From CAIZQW01 sp942493055 (GTDB lineage: Bacteria > Verrucomicrobiota > Kiritimatiellia > RFP12 > UBA1067), in assembly GCA_942493055.1 (NCBI GenBank), contig OW818680.1:6061704-6125703 (forward strand): a stretch of DNA of 64,000 nt, in the 5' to 3' direction. This document shows positions 16,565-26,800 of this stretch, one piece after another. Every line of letters begins with the position of its first letter. Within the stretch, counting starts at the first letter, position 1. The position numbers and the translations under genes were made by a program. Under the pieces are notes generated by a model. That model worked only from the letters and a program-made list of their open reading frames with translations, was not told where the DNA came from and did no database searches.

Positions 16565-17665
16565 TTAAGGGAGCTTAATCACGCTGAGGGTATGGACCGG
16601 GTCGTTCTTCTGGTTCTTGAGACCCGGGAAGGTGACATCGAAGTTTGAAACCACCAGCTGTTCATTCCAGACGATGCACTCGCAGGGTTGATCCAAGAGG
16701 CCGTCTGCGCCATCCGTGTCATCGTTGATCCAGAGCATGCCCAGCTTTGCTGCGTCAATGTCCCAGTAAACCACGGCATTGCGTTCGGAGTCAGCGATGA
16801 TCACCCAGTTCTTCTTCTCGTAATAGTTCACGCCATCCACACATGGCAGTTGCTTGGTGTTCTGGAAGAGCGAGAGCGGCTTTGCGTAGGAGCCGTCCGG
16901 CTGGAGCTTCAAGGTGTAAAAGTGACCATCGCCGAAGTTGCCGGTGTAAATGTTGCCCTTCTTGTCAAAGCACATACCATCGGTTGCTGCGATATCCCCA
17001 CGATGATTTGGCGTGCAATAGGTGATGCCCAGGCAATAGGGGTCCTTCTCAGCGTCTTCCTTGTTGAGCAGCTTGACAGGGGCTTTTTCAAAGGCGCTGA
17101 AGGGGACGCGGTAGACGCCGCCTGCGTTCTTATCCTTGAGGTCAAAGAACGTATCGGTGAAATAGACTGCATTCCCGCGGCAACGGACCGCATTGGTCAG
17201 CTTGACATTTTCAACAACCGTTTCAACCTTGACGGGGGCGCCAGTCTCTTTACAGATGATCACGCGCATCAGACGTGACTTATAGTTCTTATCCAGGAAA
17301 TATTGGTTATCCGCATAATAGAGGTTTCCATCTTCGCCGAACTCAAGGCCCATGGGGAAGCCCTTTTTGGTTTCAGGATGGACAGGCGCAGCAAGGAAAA
17401 TCTCCCACTTTTTGCTCTTCTTCCCAAACTTCATGATGATGCCGGGATACGCTTGGTCAACCAGATTGGGGCACGCAACATAGAAGTTGCCTTCCTTATC
17501 CTGGGTCATCCCGTCGGGCACGTTCACAATATCGGTGAACTGTTTGAAGATTTTTGGACGATACTTCTCGTCAACTTTAAAATCTGAAGCAGGCTGAGCA
17601 GCCATGGTCTGGCATGCGACGAGCGACAAGAGCGTGGCAACTGTGAACGAACTAGCTTTATTCAT
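16565..17665 (-). CDS. Secreted SMP-30/NHL-like six-bladed beta-propeller protein
   Basis: 366 aa from the ATG at 17665, which has AGGAG upstream and begins a clear signal peptide (SFTVATLLSLVACQTMAAQ). A longer frame to 17710 would hide the signal peptide. The body has repeated blade-like strands: DGMTQDKEGNFYVACPNL, GLEFGEDGNLYYADNQ, GMCFDKKGNIYTGNFGDG and VIADSERNAVVYWD. These resemble the SMP-30/gluconolactonase/strictosidine-synthase superfamily. The substrate is unknown; a periplasmic lactonase or a non-catalytic binding role is equally possible. It is transcribed away from the pseudokinase gene, with a 174-base divergent intergenic region. Confidence 0.75.
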   Translation of the reverse strand: MNKASSFTVATLLSLVACQTMAAQPASDFKVDEKYRPKIFKQFTDIVNVPDGMTQDKEGNFYVACPNLVDQAYPGIIMKFGKKSKKWEIFLAAPVHPETKKGFPMGLEFGEDGNLYYADNQYFLDKNYKSRLMRVIICKETGAPVKVETVVENVKLTNAVRCRGNAVYFTDTFFDLKDKNAGGVYRVPFSAFEKAPVKLLNKEDAEKDPYCLGITYCTPNHRGDIAATDGMCFDKKGNIYTGNFGDGHFYTLKLQPDGSYAKPLSLFQNTKQLPCVDGVNYYEKKNWVIIADSERNAVVYWDIDAAKLGMLWINDDTDGADGLLDQPCECIVWNEQLVVSNFDVTFPGLKNQKNDPVHTLSVIKLP

Positions 17666-17784
17666 TTTTGGGTTTACTCCTAAGGTTTGAATACGTGTAC
17701 CCCACGGCATACGTATTTTTATGTTTGTTTACTATACCACCCTCCTGCAAAGATGTGAAGCCCTAAAAAATGAAAAGGTTAGAG

Positions 17785-17813
17785 TTGAGATCAGTACTCA
17801 AATGTGGTAATTT
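17785..17813 (+). promoter_or_regulatory. Candidate promoter of the pseudokinase gene
   Basis: TTGAGA (17785-17790) and TAATTT (17808-17813) are 17 bases apart. A small dyad, TTGAG and CTCAA with a 7-base centre, overlaps the -35. A GGTAGGG ribosome-binding-like sequence precedes the ATG at 17840. Confidence 0.35.
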
Positions 17814-17839
17814 AAAATTCTTAAAAGGTAGGGCTACGC

Positions 17840-19720
17840 ATGCATAAAACGCTTATCGAAGAACAGGGCTTTAAGTTACTCGAGCAAATCGACAACACGA
17901 TTCACACGGAAATATGGAAAGCCAACCAGCGTGAGTTGGATCGGATTGTTTGTTTGCAGGTTTTGAAGCCAGAAGCATCCCGAAATGCGCTTGAGCTGGA
18001 GCATTTCTTGTTGATTGCCCGGATCTTTGCCAAGGTCAAGAGTGAGACAGTCGCGGCTGTCTTCGACATTGTGAGCAACAACGACTTGCACTATGCGGTG
18101 ATGGAGTATGTGGATGGTCCAACCGTCGGCTCGTTAGTCGCGAATGGGCATAAAATTTCTGAAACGCACATTCTCCAGATTGCTTCCGCGCTGGCGGTTT
18201 GTTTGGAGCAGTTGTGGCAGAAAGATCGAATCATCCATCGCAACTTGAAGGGTGAAACCGTTCAAATCGATCCGCGGGGTGTTGCAAAACTGACGGACTT
18301 TTCGCTTGCGGTGACTGCCTCCCAGGATTTGGCCGCGTTAGATAGCGGCCATATTGTCGGCACGCCCAGCTTCATTGCGCCGGAATATGCTCAGGGCTCC
18401 AAGACCTTGACAACTCAGGCGGACATGTATTCGTTTGGCGCCTTGCTCTATCAGCTTGCGACGGGGCACGCCCCCTTTGCCACCCTCAGCCCTGTGGATG
18501 CATTAAGCGCTCAAATCCGTAGCCAGATTCCGCCGCCCCACTGCTTGAACCGGGATATTTCCATTGCCTTTTCGTGGTTTGTCCACCGGCTCATGATGAA
18601 GAACCCGAATAATCGCTACCCAGACTGGCAAAGCGTAATCACTGATATTCATCTGCTGATGGAAGGTGAGCCCCCTGCTGGAATACAGACCGAAGAGCGT
18701 TTCCTCAGCACGATCGACGCCAAGCCGCTGTTGGATGCAATGAACGGTGTTGTGGCAGACGGGGATGCGGATGACGATGATGACGATGAGGACGATGCCG
18801 ATGCAAAAGCGGGGCCCTCTGTGAAGCTGAAAAAGAATAATCAAAAAGTGACACAGCTAGAACTTGAACACAAGCGTGATATTCAAAAAAGCAATCTCCG
18901 TTTGGCCTCTTTGATGACCCTTTTGATGCTGACCTGTTTTGCCGGGATCTTTTGGTACCGCGGGATCTGGGAGCCGGAGAAAAATCGAATTGCAGAAGCG
19001 TTGTCCAAGAAGGAGATGGAAGTCATTGTTCCTCCGCCGAGGGTCGTTGTGACGCAGCCGCCCAAAGACGTTGAGCCGGTTGCTGAACCCAAAAAGGACG
19101 ATGAGCCCGCTCCCGATGTTTCAGTGGAGCCCAAGCGCGAACGTCCTCATGATAAGCCGATTGATCGTCCCCCGGTTCATGTTGCACCGCCTCCAGTACA
19201 GCCGCCCGTCGTAAAGACAAACAATGTTCCGAAGCCAGTTGCGCTCGGGCCCATGCCGGAGGAGCTCAAAAAAGCTCTTGCCCGTGCAGCAAAGGCCGGT
19301 GATCTTGAGGCGATGCGCGCAGCGCTTGCTGCCGAGAAGTCGCCCTTTATTGGCAAGGAACTCCTGAAACCTATTCTGGAGCGAGCTCCGTCCTGCAACC
19401 GGTTGCTGGAACGGACGATGGATTCTAAAAAAGATCAGCCCATCTCCTTTACCTGGCGCGGTAAGTCTCGTATCGTCGTTCCGCGTGAGGTTTCGGAAAC
19501 CAGTGTGACACTCGAGGCGAATGGCCGCCGGCAGGAAATCATGTTTAGCGATCTCACCCCGGATGAAGTGGTGAGCCTCGTGAATAAGCCCCAAAGTGAG
19601 GCAGGGGCGCTGAGTTATTGCCTGTTGCTGATGAAGAGTGCGCAAAAGACCGAAGTCCCCTTGTATGCCAGCAAATGCCTCCCCTTCCAAGAGGTTCTTC
19701 TGGAAGCACTCCTCGAGTAG
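17840..19720 (+). CDS. Membrane-anchored Ser/Thr kinase-like protein, predicted pseudokinase
   Basis: 626 aa. Residues about 10-280 have the protein kinase fold, with an APE motif (GTPSFIAPEYA) and the helix after it. Key catalytic positions are changed. The glycine loop is absent. The VAIK lysine position reads Gln40 (VCLQVLKP). The catalytic Asp of HRD is Asn135 (IIHRNLKG). The DFG motif is DFS (153-155). An acidic run of Asp/Glu (about 305-318) follows, then one transmembrane segment (about 351-372), a Pro-rich stretch, and a C-terminal helical/beta domain with unknown function. A scaffold or signalling role at the membrane is more likely than phosphotransfer. It is monocistronic as far as can be seen. 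Confidence 0.85.
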   Translation: MHKTLIEEQGFKLLEQIDNTIHTEIWKANQRELDRIVCLQVLKPEASRNALELEHFLLIARIFAKVKSETVAAVFDIVSNNDLHYAVMEYVDGPTVGSLVANGHKISETHILQIASALAVCLEQLWQKDRIIHRNLKGETVQIDPRGVAKLTDFSLAVTASQDLAALDSGHIVGTPSFIAPEYAQGSKTLTTQADMYSFGALLYQLATGHAPFATLSPVDALSAQIRSQIPPPHCLNRDISIAFSWFVHRLMMKNPNNRYPDWQSVITDIHLLMEGEPPAGIQTEERFLSTIDAKPLLDAMNGVVADGDADDDDDDEDDADAKAGPSVKLKKNNQKVTQLELEHKRDIQKSNLRLASLMTLLMLTCFAGIFWYRGIWEPEKNRIAEALSKKEMEVIVPPPRVVVTQPPKDVEPVAEPKKDDEPAPDVSVEPKRERPHDKPIDRPPVHVAPPPVQPPVVKTNNVPKPVALGPMPEELKKALARAAKAGDLEAMRAALAAEKSPFIGKELLKPILERAPSCNRLLERTMDSKKDQPISFTWRGKSRIVVPREVSETSVTLEANGRRQEIMFSDLTPDEVVSLVNKPQSEAGALSYCLLLMKSAQKTEVPLYASKCLPFQEVLLEALLE

Positions 19721-19727
19721 CTCGTCG

Positions 19728-20690
19728 TTACACCTTCGTCAACAGTAGCCAGAGGGGCACGGTCACTAAGCAGGCAGCATGCGTGACAAGAATGGCAGAG
19801 GCTGAGAAGTCGGCATCGCTCTTGTAGGCTTCCGCGAGGGTCACGCTGGCCATGGCCACGGGCATCGTCGCAATCAAGATCAACACGCGTCGAATCTCAA
19901 GATCCATCGGCACAAACATGAGGCCTGCGATCGTGATCGCCGGCACGACGATCAGCCTTAAAACACTGGACCCGAGAATCAGGGGCGTGACAATCTTATG
20001 CGGCTTTAGCATGGCAATGCGCGCGCCGCAAATAACTGCGGAGGAGGGGATCGTCGCGTCTCCCGCCATGCGACAGGTATCCAGCAACGTCTTTAAAAGC
20101 TCGTGCGTTGCCGAGCCCGGGAGGGGTGTCCATCCATAACGGAGGCAGGTGCTGCGCAGCGCCAGCAAGAGGAAGGCTGTCCCGAGCGCAAGCATGGGCA
20201 TACTCAGAAGATGGCGCAGAAAGCCGCGCTCCAGTTTCTGGCCCGTAATCGATTTGATGCCGAGTGTCCAGACACAAAGCTCCGAGCCCAATGCGGAAAA
20301 TGCAATTAACGCAACAGCTTTTTCATCCCAGAGCGATGCCGCAAGCAAAATAGGCAGGAATGAATAGTTGTTCATCATGCAGATGAAGTGGTAACAGCGC
20401 TGGGTCGACACCGGATGATTCTTCACAAGCGGAAGCGTGAGCAGCCCAATCACCCAGCCTGTGCCGAGGATGAAAATCGTCCCCACAGGCATCAGCCAGT
20501 TCTGCAGCAATGTTTCAAGCGTGAAATTGCGCAGGATGGAACTGATGACCAGACAGGGATAGAATACATTCAACATCAACAACGACAGTTGACGGTTAAA
20601 CGTCGCATCCAGCCATTTCATGCGGCATAACACAAATCCTGCCAACGACATCAGGACGAGCGGCAGCATCTTTAGAAACAGGATGATCAT
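19728..20690 (-). CDS. AEC family (auxin efflux carrier-type) transporter
   Basis: 320 aa with about ten hydrophobic segments in two halves. The N-terminal segment resembles AEC proteins (LLMLNVFYPCLVISSIL), and the second half contains a DATIPSSAVICGARIA stretch followed by membrane segments. The family exports or imports small carboxylates or amino acids in bacteria; the substrate cannot be read from the sequence. It begins one base after the hydG stop, so it is translated from the same message as HydG and the phosphoesterase-PHP protein. It converges with the pseudokinase gene 7 bases away. Confidence 0.87.
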   Translation of the reverse strand: MIILFLKMLPLVLMSLAGFVLCRMKWLDATFNRQLSLLMLNVFYPCLVISSILRNFTLETLLQNWLMPVGTIFILGTGWVIGLLTLPLVKNHPVSTQRCYHFICMMNNYSFLPILLAASLWDEKAVALIAFSALGSELCVWTLGIKSITGQKLERGFLRHLLSMPMLALGTAFLLLALRSTCLRYGWTPLPGSATHELLKTLLDTCRMAGDATIPSSAVICGARIAMLKPHKIVTPLILGSSVLRLIVVPAITIAGLMFVPMDLEIRRVLILIATMPVAMASVTLAEAYKSDADFSASAILVTHAACLVTVPLWLLLTKV

Positions 20691-22232
20691 TTAGAAGAAG
20701 AGATCTCGCTCGCCTTTGCAGATACGGTCATAGTGTTCTTTGACCGTCGGATAAAAGAGGGGAAGGTTTTTCTCGATCTCCGCCAGCTCGCGCGCCATGA
20801 CCGGGGCACATAAAGCTTTGGTCTCATCGGAGGCAAAATCATCCAGCCATTCGCGGAAGGTGAGGACTGCGTTAATTTTACAGAACTTCCCTTCCTTGCC
20901 GGTCTTCAGCGCATCCATGATGCACCCGCCTGTGCGGCCGCAACGATAACCCGCTGTGCAGAAGGAGGTGATGATGTCTTCTTTTGCCAGGTAAGCAATC
21001 ATCTGCTCCAGGGTGCGCGTATCCGAAAGGACGAACTGCTGGCGATCCTTCTCCTGATGCTGTTCGCTTTCAAAGTCGCTATAACCCTTGATGGCGATGT
21101 TGCTGCTCGCATCCATTTGCGTGATGCCGTACTGGATGCAGGCGTTGCGCGATTCCGGACGTTCACGGCAGGTGACAATGATCCCGGTATAGGGGACCGA
21201 CAGACGTGTAATGAGGACGATCCGCTTAAAGGTTTCATCGTCAATCAAGTAGGGGGAGGTCTGCGGAACATCCGTCCCGCTTGCAGGCTCTAAGCGCGGC
21301 ATCGAAATGGTGTGCGGGCCGATTCCGAATTGCTTCTCAAGGTCGTGCGCATGGCTGAGAAGCGCCAGCATTTCGAACTGCCAGTCATAGAGGCCGTACA
21401 GGACGCCGAGGCCGACGTCGTCGACACCCGCTTCAAGCGCACGGTGAAAACAGGTTGTCCGCCAGTCGTAGTGGCCCTTGACTGTGCCAGCCGGGTGCAT
21501 CTTGGTATAGGTTTCGCGGTGATAGGTCTCCTGGAAAACTTGGAAGGTCCCGATGCCGACCTTTTTCAAGACACGCAAATCTTCGAGGGGGAGCGGAGCT
21601 GCATTGACATTGACGCGGCGGATGCCGACTGGCGTACCCTTGGGCGATTTCACCTGGTGAGCGTATGCGGTCCGGATCGTCTCGGCGATGTACTCGGTCG
21701 AGGTATCCGGATGTTCACCATAGACAGCGATGAGCCGCTTATGCCCGATTTTCCCAGCGAGCACTTCGATCTCCTGCTTGACCTCATCCATGGTCAGCAT
21801 TCTGCGCTTCTGATCATCGTTTTCGCAGCGGAAGCCACAGTAGGTGCAGCGGTTGACACAAAGGTTGCTCATGTAGAGCGGAGCAAACATCACAATACGA
21901 TTGTCGTAAACAGATTTCTTGATGGCCAGTGCGGTATCCGCCATCTCCTTCAGCAGCGCAGGGTCGGTGACGTGGATCAAGGTCGCGGTATCTTCCAGCG
22001 AGAGGGTCTCGATAGCACGTGACTTCGCCAAGATCTCGCGAATGCGGACTGGATCATTGGCAGGTTTTGCCTTGGCATCCTGCAATGTCTTGAAAATCGA
22101 CGCTTCATCAATGAAGTGACGGCCGCCGGGGAAGTACTTGTCGATCTGCTCCTGGACGACAAAGCGCTTACGGTAATCAGCCGCATTTTCAAACTGTCTG
22201 ATGTTGTCGCAACCTATCGTATTTTTATTCAT
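20691..22232 (-). CDS. hydG: HydG-like radical SAM enzyme ([FeFe]-hydrogenase maturase), variant auxiliary cluster
   Basis: 513 aa. The radical SAM triad CVNRCTYC supplies C125, C129 and C132 (CX3CX2C). The length and overall sequence fit HydG, which cleaves tyrosine to yield CO and cyanide for the H-cluster. In HydG the C-terminal auxiliary cluster uses CX2CX22C. Here the first and last positions are kept (C425 and C451), but the middle position is Gly428; extra Cys occur at 431 and 437 (CTAGYRCGRTGGC). The second cluster may use a different ligand or be altered. No hydE, hydF or hydrogenase gene is in the window. The start overlaps the phosphoesterase-PHP gene by 4 bases. Confidence 0.85.
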   Translation of the reverse strand: MNKNTIGCDNIRQFENAADYRKRFVVQEQIDKYFPGGRHFIDEASIFKTLQDAKAKPANDPVRIREILAKSRAIETLSLEDTATLIHVTDPALLKEMADTALAIKKSVYDNRIVMFAPLYMSNLCVNRCTYCGFRCENDDQKRRMLTMDEVKQEIEVLAGKIGHKRLIAVYGEHPDTSTEYIAETIRTAYAHQVKSPKGTPVGIRRVNVNAAPLPLEDLRVLKKVGIGTFQVFQETYHRETYTKMHPAGTVKGHYDWRTTCFHRALEAGVDDVGLGVLYGLYDWQFEMLALLSHAHDLEKQFGIGPHTISMPRLEPASGTDVPQTSPYLIDDETFKRIVLITRLSVPYTGIIVTCRERPESRNACIQYGITQMDASSNIAIKGYSDFESEQHQEKDRQQFVLSDTRTLEQMIAYLAKEDIITSFCTAGYRCGRTGGCIMDALKTGKEGKFCKINAVLTFREWLDDFASDETKALCAPVMARELAEIEKNLPLFYPTVKEHYDRICKGERDLFF

Positions 22233-23734
22233 TTGAAGCTAAACAAAATGTCCGGGAACATCTTCGGTGTAATCCCCGCCTGCTTCAGTACATTAATGTG
22301 CGGGATGAATTCACCGACTTCCTGGAGGGCATGAGCATCTGAAGCAAGTGCAATCTTAACATTTTTCTCAATGCAAGTGCGAATGAAATCTGCATCGGTT
22401 TGATAGGCATGGAAATTAATCTCAGCCGCCACCCCGGAGTCTGCAAGCATTTCAGCTACAACCGGATAGAGGTGCTTCGGCGTTTCCAGCCGGCTCCAGG
22501 CAAAGAAGCGCATGGGGTGCGCTAAGACCTTGATCGGCAGGTGGAGGAGGTGTTCAACGTCGCGAAGGAAGAGTTTTTCAGCCTCGGCCTGCGTTGTCCT
22601 TCCAGGTGTGAAGTCATGAATGAAGTGGATGGCGCCGATGAGAAAGTCCCACATGTCCTCTTCCGCGTCGTCCGGTGAAAGGAGCAATTTACCGTTGTCA
22701 TACAAATCAACTTCCAACCCGATCTTGGTGTATGGCGACCGGAGCTTTTCTGCGAACCGGCGATAGTTGTCCATGCGGTAGCGCGTCGGTGTGTCCCAGA
22801 CACGCTGGACTTCCTGGGGTTCCTTCTGCCACTTTCCACTCATCGCATATTTTTTTTCAAAATAGAGTTGGAAGGCGTGTTCAGTAATACACTGTATGGT
22901 GACGCCCAGCGTCTTGGCAAGCGATAGCGCGGAAGCCGTGTCCACCGTTGTTGCACAATAGGCATGCTCGGTATGACAGTGCATGTCAATGATGTTTGGG
23001 AATGCGAGCTTGAGGCTGTGCTCTTCAACCTCAACCTTCTTTCCTTCCAAACGAATAATCGAGAAGGGGAAATTCTCTTCGACAAGCGAGGGCACGGTAT
23101 GGTAGTAGACGCCTTCGTTGATCCGCAAGCTCTGTCCCTTGTGATAGTGACCGCTCAAGGAGAGAATCACATTGCTCTTCTGGAAGGAGTCCATGATCTC
23201 TGTGGAGTTAGTGGGGCGATAGGGGTAGAGCGATTTGATGGCAGGGTAAATGGGGGCATGCTGCAACGCAATCAGCGAGAGGTTCGGATTCTCCTTGGCG
23301 ATCTGCTCCGTCAACTTGAGGGATTGCTCAGGACGCACGGTGGTGTGCGCCTCTTCAAAGGTGTCAGTAAAGAGAACGAAGCCATAGTCGCCAAACGTGT
23401 GCAGTCCCGGGCAGACATCAAACAGGTCATTGAAGCGCTCGCATCCCTGGTCATGATTTCCAGGCAGAACAAGGAAGGGGATGCCGGAACGCGTGAGTTC
23501 GCTGTGCAGCGCAATCAAATCGTTTTCAGCTTCGCGATCTTTTCCTTCTGCCACAAGATCGCCAAGCACAACCACGAGATCCGGTTTGATGCTCAAGTGT
23601 TCGAGACGCAGAAAAACTTTTTTGAGCAGGATGCGACCCAGCTCTCCGCGCGTCATGGCCGGCTGCAGCGTTTGACGTGCGAGCCCGGTATAATGCAAAT
23701 CTGAAATGGCTAAAACTGTAAATGGTGAACTCAT
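22229..23734 (-). CDS. Metallophosphoesterase-PHP domain fusion protein
   Basis: 501 aa from the ATG at 23734; an open TTG 12 codons earlier is less likely. The N-terminal half is a calcineurin-like phosphoesterase: AISDLHYTG (residues about 8-16), VVLGDLVAEG, LPGNHDQG and LSGHYHKGQ. The C-terminal half is a PHP domain: IDMHCHTEHAYC begins it and IALASDAHALQEVGE is near the end. PHP proteins include histidinol phosphatases and nucleic-acid or nucleotide phosphoesterases. Two metal-dependent phosphoesterase domains in one chain suggest stepwise hydrolysis of one substrate (inference). It is the first gene of a three-gene unit with hydG and an AEC transporter. Confidence 0.85.
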   Translation of the reverse strand: MSSPFTVLAISDLHYTGLARQTLQPAMTRGELGRILLKKVFLRLEHLSIKPDLVVVLGDLVAEGKDREAENDLIALHSELTRSGIPFLVLPGNHDQGCERFNDLFDVCPGLHTFGDYGFVLFTDTFEEAHTTVRPEQSLKLTEQIAKENPNLSLIALQHAPIYPAIKSLYPYRPTNSTEIMDSFQKSNVILSLSGHYHKGQSLRINEGVYYHTVPSLVEENFPFSIIRLEGKKVEVEEHSLKLAFPNIIDMHCHTEHAYCATTVDTASALSLAKTLGVTIQCITEHAFQLYFEKKYAMSGKWQKEPQEVQRVWDTPTRYRMDNYRRFAEKLRSPYTKIGLEVDLYDNGKLLLSPDDAEEDMWDFLIGAIHFIHDFTPGRTTQAEAEKLFLRDVEHLLHLPIKVLAHPMRFFAWSRLETPKHLYPVVAEMLADSGVAAEINFHAYQTDADFIRTCIEKNVKIALASDAHALQEVGEFIPHINVLKQAGITPKMFPDILFSFK

Positions 23735-23882
23735 GTTTATTGTAATCCTGAAATTGTTGAAGTGTTCCAATATTTTGAAACAGGCATAAGGGTAATGAAT
23801 GATGCCTGTCTGGTCAATACGAATCTCTTAAAATTCAATTAAATATTTTTGAAATATTTTGAATATTTCTTGAGCTAATCGA

Positions 23883-26800
23883 TTAATTATTTTTTAATGC
23901 AAGCAGTGAAAAGCGGCGGGAGACGATAGAGGCGGAGAGCAAGATGCTGGCAAAGGCAGAGACCAGCAATAGAGAAATAATCATGATGATCAAGCGCCAG
24001 GGCATTTCGCTCTGCAATGCGTAGGCTGCGGGCTGGATGGCGATGAGCGCAGGAATGAGTCCTGCAACGAGGCCCGCACTGACCAGTGCGCCATATTCAG
24101 AAAGCAGGAGCAGCAGAATTTGTCTGCGCGGCAGACCTATTGCCCGGAGCACGGCAAATTCGTTTCGACGCTCTTCGACACCGCGAATAATAATAAGAGC
24201 GATGCCGAAAATGCCGAGCATCATTCCAAGTCCTCCGAAGACCAGGAACATATCCAGATAGGTGCTCTCGACAGAGGCGAGTAAACGAAGACGCTCTTGC
24301 GTTGTCTCGACAGTAATGCCAGGTTCAGGATGACGCACCTTCTGAAGCGTGCCAGGCGCAAGCGCTGCTGCGTTGCTGCGGCGGTCGGTCGCCTCGCGCA
24401 GGAGGTAGGGCGCGTAGTCGCAGAGCCACATGGTGTAGCCCTGCGCGGTTGGAAAGGCTTCGAGGAAGGTGCCTTCGTCAATCAGCAACGCGCCTTGCAA
24501 GATGCTGCTCCGCACCGGTAGGACGCCGACAATTTGGAGGGTGCTGCCGGAGTAAGAGATGCGCGTGCCATCCACAGGATGCGCCTTGGCCTTGAGGCTG
24601 TACTGCAGCATGGAGAGGTCAGCCGCGAGCGCGGGAATACACCTGTTCGTCAAGGTCAGGAGGAGGGGAGACCAGACGCCGCCTGCTGTCGCAGGTTCGA
24701 AGGCACGCAAGCGTGAGAGCGCCTGCGCATCGACGCCGTAGACACGGGGTGCGATCGGTGCATTCATGTTGAGGCACCCGGCTGTATCGCCCTCCTGCAC
24801 ACGCACAGGAATGATGACCGTTGCACCTGTCACGCGCTTCGCCATCTCAATGCCCTTCTCGCGGTCGAACGGAATGACGGAGGTGACGATGGAGGCAAAA
24901 CCTCCGCTCCCGGAGGAGGGATTCGAGACATCCGCAGCAGGATCATGTTTCATCGCGAGCACGCCAATCACAAGGAAGGTGCCCAGCGCGATTAAGAGGA
25001 CAACAGGCATGTTGCGCCGTGGCATGTGAAAGGCGCGACAGAGTCCGGTCTGGATGGGGCCGCGCTTCTCCATATCGGAAGAGCGCCACACAGCACCCAC
25101 AGAACGGATAAAGAGCACTAAGGAGAGCAACAACAAAAAACCAGCTCCAAAGAAGGCGCTGTTTGCGTTTTCACCTCGCACGGTGAGCAGGAGGATTGCG
25201 AGCGCCGCGAGCGCAAGAACGCCTCCGATGAGGTTTGTCGCGTGGAGGGTGCGGAGCGACGGAAGCGCAGTGGGCGTCAGGCGCGCATCGGCTGTCTGCC
25301 AGAGCGCTGTCGGCGCTTGCGCCGTGAGCCGCCGGAGATGGACGAAGAGAATCACGAGCATGAGCAGAATCATGGCCATACTGCTGCTCACGGCTACCGT
25401 GGGTGAAAAGTAATAGACGAGACTTGCATTGGCAAAGGCGGAGCGCCAGAAACGGGCCAGGCTCCAGATCAGCAGGCGCGTAATCCCGCTGCCGAGCAGT
25501 GCACCGATGATACTGCCCATGATCAGGGTCGGTACCCACTCAAGAAAGAGGGGGATGATGCAACGCTTCCGCGTCCAGCCCGTCGCGAGCAGGAGCGCAA
25601 TATCGTGCTTGCGGGATTCAAGCGTCAATGAAAAGGTGAGGGTCGCCAGCAGGGTGGACGAGATGATGAGAATAAACATCATCCCGATAAAGAGTCCGTT
25701 AAAGTCTGTCGAGCCTGCTGCGGCGCGTGCGCCGTCAGCAGCGAGCTTCACGTGAACGCCGCCAGCATCTGTCGCACGCAGACGCGCCGCGATCTGCGTG
25801 CGAACAAGATCAGGGCTGAGATTGACCTGAAGCGACATGGCATTGCCAAAGACGCTGCCAAAACAGTTTGTTCCCGCTGCAGCGGTCATGAAGAGTTTGG
25901 GCGTTTCCCGCCATTGCTTCCAGTAGGCTTCGTTGGCCTCATCCTTGAGCTTCTGCGCATCCATCGGCATCCCGACATCCCACGCTGCGCATGAATCAAC
26001 ATCCTTCATCCCTGGAAACACGGGCATGAAGGCTTTCAGTGAGGACGCCTCTTCTGTTGAGAGGATGGCTGCGATGCGAAAGGCGCGTTCATCCGGCACG
26101 AGCCGTCCATTGACTTCAAAACGGCGCCACTTCAGGGTGAGTGTTTGATTGGTGGTCACATTCAAATGCTGTGCGAGCCATTCGTTGATCACCACATCCG
26201 TGTCCTGCAAGCTTGCGGGCGTTCCGCAAAACGAGGGCGTTACGGCGCCGACAAAGCCGTAGGGGGTCTCACGTCCGTTGGCCACAAAGCTGTCAGCCAG
26301 ATAAAAAGTCGCGGACTGGGGAGCTGCCGCGCTGCTAAAAATATCCTTAAGCGTCGGAGGAAGGTAGATCAATTTGCTTTTAATCAGGGTTCCGTTGGTG
26401 GACGGGTAAAGCTCGAGGCCGAAATCTTCAGCGGAAAAATTCAGGTTCAGGTGTTCCGCTTCCGAGACAAACAGGTTGCCTTTTCCAGCCAAGCCAAGGG
26501 CCTCTGCGAGGATGTTGTACGGGACGAATATGTTTACTGGCGGAAGGGTATTGGGTTCGAGTGAAAAGTCAGGTGTCAGCAACGAGGCAGTGACAAACGC
26601 GTCGCTCTGTGGCTCGGGAATACGAATCGCACGCCGGATGATGCGCGCTGTTTTTGTGTCTCCCACTGGCAGCTCAACCGAGAGTCCGGTCGGCTTCTTA
26701 AAGCGTATGGAGCCTTCTTGTCCAGAAAGCAGCGCGCGCGCGCGAGCATTGAGAAAGAGATTGGATTGAGCAGTGGCTCCCTTGCCAGGGACGATGCCGA

